Positions 5,939-12,616 of a stretch of 13,540 nt of DNA are shown here, piece after piece. This stretch comes from Cryomorphaceae bacterium. Lineage in GTDB: Bacteria > Bacteroidota > Bacteroidia > Flavobacteriales > Schleiferiaceae. The number at the start of each line of letters is the position of its first letter. The first letter of the stretch is position 1. A program made the translations under genes and the position numbers. Under the pieces are notes generated by a model, which searched no databases, had not been told where the DNA came from, and saw only the letters and a list, made by a program, of their open reading frames with translations. The DNA lies in NCBI GenBank assembly GCA_949547975.1, contig CATITW010000095.1, positions 1 through 13,540 on the forward strand. The letters are read 5' to 3'.

Positions 5939-8900
5939 ATGAAGGATAAATTTTCACTTTTTTGGTTTTTTATCACTCTGCTTCTTGGCATGAATACGCT
6001 CGCCGGTCAGTGTTTCTACACACTTACATTGCTTGATTCTTATGGTGACGGTTGGAACGGAAATAGTTTGACCGTAACTAGCTCGGGGAATACTTCATCG
6101 AGCTATACCATGGCTAGCGGAAGTTCTACAACTTTTCAGCTCTCTAGCTCGACTGGCGATACACTATTCTTTGCATGGCAAGGAGGCGGCAGCTATCCCG
6201 AAGAATGTACGTTTAGCGTCACTGATAATTCTTTTGGGACTGTACTATTCACTTCTCCAACGGGGGATTTGATGTCTACAACAACTGCTCAGTATAACAC
6301 AATATGTAGCCTTACTTCAGCCGCTACTCCCTGCTTATTTAATTCACCTTACAAAGAAGCCTTTTCGGGAATTTCTGGTGGTTGGATCGCACCCTCGAGC
6401 CAATTCAATCGCGGTTCAATCAACGGTTGTTGGGACAGGGATGGATACACAACGTACAACTGGATAAAAGCTCCGTCACCAAGTTCTTCTTTAGCAAATG
6501 TAACGGGTCCAAACGTTGACCATACATCAGGTGGACAGGGTTATCTCAGTTGCGATCCCTATTTTTTTGCATCAAATACAGATTCAGCGTCCCTAACAAC
6601 CCCGTACATTTCTTTAGCCAACGATACTGCGCCACAAGTTTCTTTCTGGTACCATCTTTTTGGCAGTGATATTAAACATTTAGAAATTTCAATAACCGAG
6701 GATACGTCTGGCGTTTGGACGGTGATCGATACGTTGTTACCCAACACAGGTGCTTTTGTCTCTTCGAACAGCCCTTGGCATCAAGCAATCTATCCAATAA
6801 CCAATTTTAGTGGCGACACAGTATCTTTTAGATTCAAAGCCGTTCGTGATCTTAACGGATTTAATCAAGGGCAAAATTCTAGAATAAGTATTGACGATTT
6901 TGAAGTTAGCGAGGATACACTTTCTTGTGATAAACCTATTAAAGTTCGCTTGACGAGCCTTTCGCTATCCACTGCCTTCATTGAGTGGGACGCTAACGCT
7001 CCCAATTATCAAATAGAATATGCGCAAGGAACAAGTGCTCCGTTAGGCGGTACTACAGCTGTGGTTGCGAACAATCAATACACCTTAACTAGTCTTGTTC
7101 CAAATTCAGATTACACTTTTAGAGTTCGTTCACTGTGCAGTACCGGCGATACTTCTGCTTGGTCAGAATACATCACTATCGAAACACAGTGCGGCTATTT
7201 TTCTGCACCATGGTCCGAAGATTTTGAAAACAGTAGCTGGATAGCACCTCAAAGCTGGTTTTTTAAAGGCACATTTAATGATTGTTTTATTGACTCCGGT
7301 TCCACAGGTTTTTATTGGAAAGTAGCGCAAGGCCCTAAAAATTCACTCGAAGGTCCGATCACAGATCACTCTGCGAATGGAGTTGGTAAATTCTTAGCTA
7401 CGAATTATCGGAATGGTAGTAGCGCTCCGAACAGCCTCTCCTTTACGACACCATGGATTACCGTTAATGCCCTCTCAAATCCCGAGCTAAAATTTTGGCT
7501 TCATGCCTTCTCCAATGCGCAGCCCACAAATGGCAACCCAGTACAGTTTGGAACGTTGCGTGCTTCACTAGAAAACATTCAATCAGGCAAAACGGTCATT
7601 TTTGATACCACGGGCGCATTACAAAATAGTCAAACGGCTGCTTGGAAAGAGGTAATTGTCCCTCTTAATGTGGACCCAAATGACACCATAAGGATCACCT
7701 TTTCCTATGTTCCCAAAACACTAGAACCAGGCCAACCCTTCTCGATAGACGACATTTCAATAGACTCCGGTCCATCGTGTGCTCGACCTAGATTTCCAAA
7801 GGCAGTATCAGTTTCAACAGTTGATGCAACTTTGAATTGGGTTGGAAACGTATCGAGTACTTATGAAATTCGATACCGTGAGTTTGGAACCCCAACTTGG
7901 ACAACGGTGACCACCAACTCAAATACACATACGCTCACTGGATTAACCCCAAATACAAAGTACAGCTGGCAAGTGAGAAAGTCTTGTAGTATCACTGATC
8001 AAAGCCCGTGGGTAACTGGAATCCATTTCTTCACCGCCTGTACCGTCTTTGAAGCCCCTTATGAAAACAACTTTAGTGATAACCAATGGCAGTCTCCTAG
8101 CTCGATCGCTTTATCTGGGCAGATAGGTAACTGCTTTACTAGATTTGAAGATAATAGAAAGGGCTACTTCTGGACAGGTGCGCGATCAGGGTTTGACCAT
8201 TTTGCGTTTACAGGACCGAATAATGATCATACCGGAGGTAGTAGCGGTTATTTATTTGCTCGGGCGAATAGCGCTGTGAATGATACTGCTACAATAGAAT
8301 TTCCACCAGTCGCCCTTGGTCAATTACAATCGCCAGAGTTTTCCTTTTGGTACCATATGTTTGGTTCAAGTATCGGAGGATTAGATGTATATGCACGTAC
8401 CCCTTCTACAAGCGATACCTTACTGCTCTTTCTTTCCGGTAGTCAGCAATCAAACTCAACGTCATCTTGGACTAAAAGCACAATATCCTTATCCGCATTT
8501 TCAGGAGATACCGTGATTATTACCATGAAAGCTCGTAAAATCCCAGGAACATTGTTCTTTCCACTATCAGCAGCAGTATGTATCGATGATATACTATATC
8601 AAGGTACAGGAAGCTGTGCAACTCCCACGGGTCTAGCTGCATCCAACATCACAGATAATGCCGTCGTATTAGATTGGACGGGTACCTCCTCAGTGAGTGT
8701 CTTAGAATACGGTCCGGTAGGATTTGCTTTAGGCTCTGGTCAAATCATCAGTCCCGTATCCTCACCCTATACCCTTACAGGACTTTCATCGAACACTGCC
8801 TACACGTTTTATATCAAAGACCGTTGCGGACAAAATCTGTTTAGCGCTAATGACACACTTCTAAATGTTCTAACGCTCTGCGGCGCTGTTCAGAGCCAAT

Positions 8901-9856
8901 TTTCCATTGCTGGATCGGGACAATCGAAATCTTTTGACGCTTCAAACTCGCTAGGCGACGGATTGACATTCAACTGGGACTTTGGAGATGGCTCAACAGG
9001 AACTGGCCTAAATACAACCCACTTCTATGCGGTGCCCGGTACCTATACTGTAACCTTGGAGACCACAGATGCCTGTGGAAACAGCGATGTAGCGCAAACA
9101 ACCATTACAGTTTGTCCAACGCTCTCGCCAAGTTTCACCGCAACCGCCACCGGTGGTACCTCATTCAACTTTGTTGCACAACCTCTCGGCATTAGCACCT
9201 ATTCTTGGAATTTTGGAGATGGTACAGTAGCAACTGGCCCTACCGTATCTCATACGTACAGTTCCACCGGAACCTTTCCTGTTACGTTGACTTGTAGCGA
9301 TAGTTGTGGCGGATTTTACACATTTATTGATACGGTTTCTACTTGCCCAACACTTAGCGCAAACTTTACCTTTAATATCACTTCATCCGGAGCGAACGGA
9401 ATGCTCGTATCCTTCTTTGCAACAGTCACGGGCAATCAAGGACTCATTTGGGACTGGGGAGATGGTACGCAAAGCAGCACCCTTGCGGCTAGTATATCCC
9501 ACCAGTATCCAACTACCAATCTTAACTATACCATTACCCTAAAGGCATTTAACGAATGTGGCGATACCGTAACAACGGTCAGAACCTTGAATGAGATTGG
9601 TTTCCCAGAAAACAATCTAGCCGACATTCGTTTGCACCCAAATCCAACGACCAACTCACCTGTTCAAGTGGAGTTTACCAAAATAACCTCAGGTTCCTAC
9701 CAGCTCCTCGATCCATCAGGAAAAAGCATACAATACGCTACTTTCGAAAACTGCAGTAGTATCACTATACCCGTTCAAGATTTAGCATCGGGCACTTATG
9801 TGCTGCGTCTGAATACATTAAAGGGTACCTACAATCAACTATTGTTCAAGATATAA
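5939..9856 (+). CDS. Large T9SS-secreted surface protein: 3x(MAM-like + FN3), 3x PKD, sorting domain
   Basis: A 1305-residue multidomain surface protein, probably an adhesin or matrix-binding protein. Signal peptide ~1-23. Residues 24-122 form a beta domain opening CFYTLTLLDSYGDGWNG. Three ~285-residue units follow (132-417, 418-700, 701-980). Each has a MAM-like jelly-roll, marked by GPNVDHT, GPITDHS or GPNNDHT, an FWYH-like strand (FWLH in unit 2) and an IDD motif near its end, then an FN3 domain (PNSDYTFRVRS, PNTKYSWQVRK, SNTAYTFYIKD). PKD domains lie at ~984-1058, 1060-1135 and 1137-1217 (WDFGDGS, WNFGDGT, WDWGDGT). Residues ~1226-1305 are a T9SS type A sorting domain (LHPNPTTNS ... GTYVLRLN ... 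LLFKI). No enzyme domain is visible. It is monocistronic: divergent from the lipoprotein operon and closed by a perfect terminator. The first two thirds look more AT-rich than the neighbouring metabolic genes. Confidence 0.95.
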   Translation: MKDKFSLFWFFITLLLGMNTLAGQCFYTLTLLDSYGDGWNGNSLTVTSSGNTSSSYTMASGSSTTFQLSSSTGDTLFFAWQGGGSYPEECTFSVTDNSFGTVLFTSPTGDLMSTTTAQYNTICSLTSAATPCLFNSPYKEAFSGISGGWIAPSSQFNRGSINGCWDRDGYTTYNWIKAPSPSSSLANVTGPNVDHTSGGQGYLSCDPYFFASNTDSASLTTPYISLANDTAPQVSFWYHLFGSDIKHLEISITEDTSGVWTVIDTLLPNTGAFVSSNSPWHQAIYPITNFSGDTVSFRFKAVRDLNGFNQGQNSRISIDDFEVSEDTLSCDKPIKVRLTSLSLSTAFIEWDANAPNYQIEYAQGTSAPLGGTTAVVANNQYTLTSLVPNSDYTFRVRSLCSTGDTSAWSEYITIETQCGYFSAPWSEDFENSSWIAPQSWFFKGTFNDCFIDSGSTGFYWKVAQGPKNSLEGPITDHSANGVGKFLATNYRNGSSAPNSLSFTTPWITVNALSNPELKFWLHAFSNAQPTNGNPVQFGTLRASLENIQSGKTVIFDTTGALQNSQTAAWKEVIVPLNVDPNDTIRITFSYVPKTLEPGQPFSIDDISIDSGPSCARPRFPKAVSVSTVDATLNWVGNVSSTYEIRYREFGTPTWTTVTTNSNTHTLTGLTPNTKYSWQVRKSCSITDQSPWVTGIHFFTACTVFEAPYENNFSDNQWQSPSSIALSGQIGNCFTRFEDNRKGYFWTGARSGFDHFAFTGPNNDHTGGSSGYLFARANSAVNDTATIEFPPVALGQLQSPEFSFWYHMFGSSIGGLDVYARTPSTSDTLLLFLSGSQQSNSTSSWTKSTISLSAFSGDTVIITMKARKIPGTLFFPLSAAVCIDDILYQGTGSCATPTGLAASNITDNAVVLDWTGTSSVSVLEYGPVGFALGSGQIISPVSSPYTLTGLSSNTAYTFYIKDRCGQNLFSANDTLLNVLTLCGAVQSQFSIAGSGQSKSFDASNSLGDGLTFNWDFGDGSTGTGLNTTHFYAVPGTYTVTLETTDACGNSDVAQTTITVCPTLSPSFTATATGGTSFNFVAQPLGISTYSWNFGDGTVATGPTVSHTYSSTGTFPVTLTCSDSCGGFYTFIDTVSTCPTLSANFTFNITSSGANGMLVSFFATVTGNQGLIWDWGDGTQSSTLAASISHQYPTTNLNYTITLKAFNECGDTVTTVRTLNEIGFPENNLADIRLHPNPTTNSPVQVEFTKITSGSYQLLDPSGKSIQYATFENCSSITIPVQDLASGTYVLRLNTLKGTYNQLLFKI
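6332..8878 (+). repeat. Three tandem coding repeats of ~285 codons (MAM-like + FN3 unit)
   Basis: Units begin at conserved cysteines C132, C418 and C701 (nt 6332, 7190 and 8039); the next boundary cysteine is C981 (nt 8879). Unit lengths are 286, 283 and 280 codons. In each unit a second Cys follows the first by 31-32 residues (C164, C449, C732). A third marks the MAM/FN3 junction (SCDKP, SCARP, SCATP at C330, C614, C893). The FN3 closes with two cysteines exactly 18 apart (C400/C418, C683/C701, C963/C981). The DNA of the copies has diverged, so this is an old protein-level repeat and not a recent tandem duplication. Confidence 0.85.
8888..9589 (+). repeat. Three tandem PKD-domain coding units
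   Basis: Residues ~984-1217 of the surface protein hold three PKD domains with the W-D/N-F/W-GDG core and a following H-x-Y strand (TTHFYAVPGTYTVTL, SHTYSSTGTFPVTL, SHQYPTTNLNYTITL). Each is bracketed by a boundary Cys (C981, C1059, C1136) and an internal CG pair (C1046, C1123, C1207) 64-71 residues later, suggesting one disulfide per domain. PKD arrays typically act as rigid spacers ahead of T9SS sorting domains. Confidence 0.85.
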
Positions 9857-9869
9857 GAGAATGTAGATG

Positions 9870-9907
9870 AAAAAAAGACCCACCATTAAAGCGGTGGGTC
9901 TTTTTTT
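9870..9907. terminator. Perfect bidirectional intrinsic terminator
   Basis: AAAAAAAGACCCACC (9870-9884) pairs perfectly with GGTGGGTCTTTTTTT (9893-9907) around an 8-nt loop. A GC-rich 8-bp core with seven A on one side and seven T on the other works on both strands. It closes the surface-protein gene on the plus strand and the tRNA-Pro transcript on the minus strand, starting 2 nt past the tRNA discriminator base. Confidence 0.93.
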
Positions 9908-9908
9908 G

Positions 9909-9981
9909 TCGGGATGACAGGACTTGAACCTGCGACCGCACGGCCCCCAGCCGTGTACTCTACCACCTGAGCTACATCCCG
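9909..9981 (-). tRNA. tRNA-Pro, anticodon GGG
   Basis: Read on the minus strand from 9981, all parts of the cloverleaf are visible. The acceptor stem CGGGATG/CATCCCG pairs 7 of 7. D arm: GCTC/GAGT. Anticodon stem: CACGG/CCGTG, with loop CTGGGGG. T arm: GCAGG/CCTGT, with loop TTCAAGT. The discriminator is A. The third to fifth loop bases give anticodon GGG, so it decodes proline CCC and CCU. The CCA end is not encoded (the DNA continues CAAAA), so it must be added by the nucleotidyltransferase. It lies 36 bp downstream of the hydrolase gene on the same strand and may be processed from that transcript or have its own promoter. Confidence 0.95.
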
Positions 9982-9990
9982 ATGTGCTGC

Positions 9991-10016
9991 AAAAATAATT
10001 CACAGCCAGAAGCTGT
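9991..10016 (-). terminator. Weak candidate terminator between hydrolase gene and tRNA-Pro
   Basis: On the minus strand ACAGC (10016-10012) and GCTGT (10006-10002) form a 5-bp stem with a 5-nt loop, followed by GAATTATTTTT. The stem is short and the T-run is interrupted, so read-through into the tRNA is likely. Confidence 0.4.
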
Positions 10017-10017
10017 A

Positions 10018-10869
10018 CTACTCGTGCAGCATGAATTCATGAAGGACGCGAATCCACTCTTCGCTAGAGATGTCCCAGCGCAAACCGTGTCCGGCGCCTT
10101 CGTAAACAGCTTCAACGTAGTAACTGCCTTGATGCTCGGACATTGCTGCGCGCGCATTAACGATCGGAGCAACATCGTCCTTAGTACCGTGCATCCAGAG
10201 CAATGCTCCAGGATAGTCCGCCATATTGGCACCTAGATCAAAATCATAACCTGTGATCATAGATGACGGCAGGCTCAAACCTGTCGCGTCTTGTAAAATA
10301 GCATCTGCCGAGCTTTGTGGTGTTTCCATAACGAGCTTCTCGATAGCAATAGGCGAATTCCCTGCGGCCGCTGGTCCTGCAGGAAGCGAACCTAAGCTGT
10401 TTGCGAAGACCATCATACGATCGCTCGTGAGACCTCGATCGACGAGCCATTCGAGGACTGCATCATAATCTGCTTGCATGCTCGCTGCATCTACGGTAGT
10501 GCCCGTACTCTTTCCATAGCCGCGGTAATCGTACATGATCACACCATAACGGTGCTGTGAACCTACATTTGCAAGGACGCCGATAGTAGACCAAAAATTG
10601 TCCATAGAAGGGCCATTACCGTGCAGATAGACGATGATGGTGTCGTTTTGGATTTGTGCGAAATCGCCCACAAAAACCCCTTGAATGGTGTCCGAGTCTG
10701 AGTAGGTTTCAAAACGGTGAATTTTAGATTCGTCCACGAGATACCCCGTTTCGAGGTTTGCATTCGTGAATTCATAGGTACCATCACCGGTCCAAAACAA
10801 TGCACCGCCGATATCTTGGCAAGAAGTGAGCATGGCCGCCGCAGCGATTAATGAGATATACTTTTTCAT
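10018..10869 (-). CDS. Alpha/beta-hydrolase lipoprotein (serine hydrolase)
   Basis: 283 residues with a lipoprotein signal peptide (lipobox LTSC, Cys17), so it is anchored in the envelope. The body is an alpha/beta-hydrolase of the esterase / BEM46-ABHD13-like type. Visible marks are the oxyanion-loop strand IIVYLHGNGPS (~78-88), the DYRGYGKSTG turn (~114-123), the nucleophile elbow ANSLGS with Ser158, the acid in HGTKDDVAP (Asp231 most likely) and the catalytic His261 in GAGHGL. The full Ser-Asp-His triad is therefore present. The elbow has Ala where Gly usually stands (GxSxG becomes AxSxG), a tolerated but less common form. The substrate is unknown; an esterase, lipase or acyl-amidase role is possible. 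It starts 3 nt after the stop of the upstream barrel-like lipoprotein gene, so the two form an operon. Confidence 0.9.
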   Translation of the reverse strand: MKKYISLIAAAAMLTSCQDIGGALFWTGDGTYEFTNANLETGYLVDESKIHRFETYSDSDTIQGVFVGDFAQIQNDTIIVYLHGNGPSMDNFWSTIGVLANVGSQHRYGVIMYDYRGYGKSTGTTVDAASMQADYDAVLEWLVDRGLTSDRMMVFANSLGSLPAGPAAAGNSPIAIEKLVMETPQSSADAILQDATGLSLPSSMITGYDFDLGANMADYPGALLWMHGTKDDVAPIVNARAAMSEHQGSYYVEAVYEGAGHGLRWDISSEEWIRVLHEFMLHE

Positions 10870-10872
10870 CGT

Positions 10873-11517
10873 TTAAAAGTTTAAGGCTAATCCATAGTAA
10901 AATCCTCTTCCGCCTAATCCCGCTATTCCTGGGACTTCAGCTTGAGGGACCATCAGCTCTCGTGAAGGATTGACCAATTTATATTCGGCCTGTACCTCCA
11001 ACCATTTGTACCTAAAACGGTACCCTGCACCCAGCGAAGGTGCCAAGATTTGACCTTGACCATAACGAGAAAGAAACCAGGTCGGATCGACCCAAGTATT
11101 CGCACTCAGGTGCGCTATGTGCGGTCCTTTTTTCCAATACATGTTCGCTCCAGCATCTGGATACAGTCTAAAATCGCCGTTGCGAGCGCTCATAAAGGCA
11201 TTGGCACCATAGCTGATCGAATAGCCCGGCATCCAACCTTTCGGCGCTACGAGGCCTTTGACCACGCCTCCTTCAAACTGCATGGCGCCAAAAAGCGACG
11301 AGGAAAGTCCCATTCCGCCATAAATCGTACGGTTGTTTGACACGCCTTTTGCTGCATAAACGCCAAGAACAGGCAGGCTTCCTTCGTTTATCTGTGGTCG
11401 ACCTAAAGTCGCACCGGCTTGCCAATTTCCTTGCTCCAATGGCGCCACTATTTTAGAGGGTGCGCAGGACACTGCGAAGTAGCCTAACGCTATGGCAATG
11501 AGTGGTTTAATGTTCAT
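10873..11517 (-). CDS. Outer-membrane beta-barrel-like lipoprotein, unknown function
   Basis: 214 residues. The N-terminus MNIKPLIAIALGYFAVSC carries a lipobox (AVSC, Cys18). The rest alternates short amphipathic strands with glycine-rich turns (TIYGGMGLSSSLFGAMQFEGG, split by turns, then YSISYGANAFMSA, SLGAGYRFRYKWLEVQAEYK) and ends FYYGLALNF. The terminal Phe preceded by alternating hydrophobics is the usual last-strand signal of outer-membrane barrels. A barrel of about eight strands would fit the length. I do not recognise a named family. It is the first gene of a two-gene operon with the alpha/beta-hydrolase lipoprotein (3-nt gap) and is divergent from trxB. Confidence 0.8.
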   Translation of the reverse strand: MNIKPLIAIALGYFAVSCAPSKIVAPLEQGNWQAGATLGRPQINEGSLPVLGVYAAKGVSNNRTIYGGMGLSSSLFGAMQFEGGVVKGLVAPKGWMPGYSISYGANAFMSARNGDFRLYPDAGANMYWKKGPHIAHLSANTWVDPTWFLSRYGQGQILAPSLGAGYRFRYKWLEVQAEYKLVNPSRELMVPQAEVPGIAGLGGRGFYYGLALNF

Positions 11518-11540
11518 AATTGGGTCTTTATTAAGATTCT

Positions 11541-11554
11541 CTATTCGTGAATAG
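11541..11554. promoter_or_regulatory. Inverted repeat CTATTC-GT-GAATAG between divergent genes
   Basis: A perfect 6+2+6 palindrome sits 23 bp upstream of the barrel-lipoprotein start and about 33 bp upstream of the trxB -7 element. Size and placement suit a dimeric regulator's operator; no known consensus is claimed. No T-tract follows on either strand, so it is not a terminator. Confidence 0.4.
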
Positions 11555-11587
11555 CAAGCGGGTATAAAAACATCGACTTTTTAGTCC

Positions 11588-11595
11588 TAAATTTG
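11588..11595 (+). promoter_or_regulatory. trxB promoter -7 element
   Basis: TAAATTTG is an exact match to the Bacteroidota -7 consensus TAnnTTTG. Transcription would begin near 11602, some 14 nt before the ATG at 11616. A clear TTTG is missing at the -33 position, where the sequence is A/T-rich (TATAAAAA), so only the -7 element is called. Confidence 0.6.
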
Positions 11596-11615
11596 GCACC
11601 TTAAACACGAATACA

Positions 11616-12557
11616 ATGGAACAACACGATTGCATCATTATCGGTTCAGGACCCGCAGGCTACACAGCCGCAATATACGCAGCTCGCGCAGATTTGAAAC
11701 CCGTCATGTATATGGGCCTTCAGCCGGGCGGTCAGCTTACCACAACCACGGAGGTAGACAACTTCCCTGGGTACCCGCAAGGAGTCGACGGTAATGCAAT
11801 GATGGAGGACCTCAAAAACCAAGCAGAACGCTTCGGTACTGACGTTCGTTTCGGCCTTGTAACCAAGACGGAACTTAATAAAGAAGTCGGCGGATACCAC
11901 ACCATCACCATCGATGACAGCACTCAGGTTCAAGCAAAAACCATCATCATTTCTACGGGTGCATCGGCCAAATACTTGGGTCTTCCAGCGGAAGAAAAGT
12001 TCATGGGCTTCGGCGTTAGCGCTTGTGCCGTATGTGACGGATTCTTCTACAAAGGACAGGAAGTTGTGGTCGTAGGTGCCGGGGATACAGCTGCTGAAGA
12101 AGCGACTTACCTTGCAAAGCTTTGTCCAAAAGTAACTATGCTCGTTCGTCGCGATGCCATGCGCGCTTCTAAGGCCATGCAAAACCGCGTGTTGAGCACA
12201 GACAATATCGAGGTGCTTTGGAATACAGAAACGGTGGATCTTTTAGGAGACGACAAAGGCCTTACTGCCGTTAAAGTGAAAAACAATCAAACCGGTGAAG
12301 AGAAAGACATTCCTGCCCAAGGATTCTTCGTTGCGATCGGTCACAAGCCGAACACAGACATCTTCAAAGGCCAGTTAGAGATGGACGAAACTGGATACAT
12401 CATTACCAAACCAGACTCTACAGCAACGACCTACCCTGGTGTTTTCTGTTCAGGTGATGCGCAGGATAAGATCTTCCGTCAGGCGGTTACTGCTGCTGGA
12501 ACGGGCTGTATGGCAGCTTTAGAAAGCGAGCGCTACTTAGGCGCTTTAGGCCATTAG
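11616..12557 (+). CDS. trxB: Thioredoxin-disulfide reductase
   Basis: A cytoplasmic FAD enzyme that uses NADPH to reduce thioredoxin. At 313 residues it is the typical length of the low-molecular-weight bacterial enzyme. Domain order is as expected. The FAD-binding GSGPAG lies at 10-15, with the QPGGQLTTTTEVDNFPG loop at 36-52. The redox pair Cys137/Cys140 is in SACAVCDGFF. The NADPH-binding GAGDTAAEEA lies at 154-163, with VRRD (~177-180) matching the arginine pair that contacts the NADPH phosphate. The C-terminal FAD motif is CSGDAQDKIFRQAVTAAGTG (278-297). All key residues are present. It has its own promoter and a downstream terminator, so it is monocistronic, as is common for this housekeeping gene. 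Confidence 0.98.
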   Translation: MEQHDCIIIGSGPAGYTAAIYAARADLKPVMYMGLQPGGQLTTTTEVDNFPGYPQGVDGNAMMEDLKNQAERFGTDVRFGLVTKTELNKEVGGYHTITIDDSTQVQAKTIIISTGASAKYLGLPAEEKFMGFGVSACAVCDGFFYKGQEVVVVGAGDTAAEEATYLAKLCPKVTMLVRRDAMRASKAMQNRVLSTDNIEVLWNTETVDLLGDDKGLTAVKVKNNQTGEEKDIPAQGFFVAIGHKPNTDIFKGQLEMDETGYIITKPDSTATTYPGVFCSGDAQDKIFRQAVTAAGTGCMAALESERYLGALGH

Positions 12558-12576
12558 AAACCAAAGAATTTTACCG

Positions 12577-12616
12577 AGTCCCCTACTCGTCCTTGCGATG
12601 TGTAGGGGACTTTTTT
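12577..12616 (+). terminator. Intrinsic terminator of trxB, inside the 3' end of the convergent gene
   Basis: AGTCCCCTAC (12577-12586) pairs perfectly with GTAGGGGACT (12602-12611), a 10-bp stem with a 15-nt loop, followed by a T-run to 12616. The loop and right arm encode the last residues of the convergent glycosyltransferase, whose stop (12583-12585) lies in the left arm. The minus-strand tail (CGGTAAAATT) is poor in T. Confidence 0.85.

Noticed and set aside
9972..10236. Short open frames on both strands over the tRNA / hydrolase 3' end
   Set aside because: They overlap the hydrolase gene, and the minus-strand one also runs into the tRNA; they have no domain or signal of their own.
11646..12182. 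178-codon open frame antisense to trxB
   Set aside because: It lies wholly inside a certain gene; its composition (Cys- and His-rich, no domain) is what antisense of a conserved enzyme gives.
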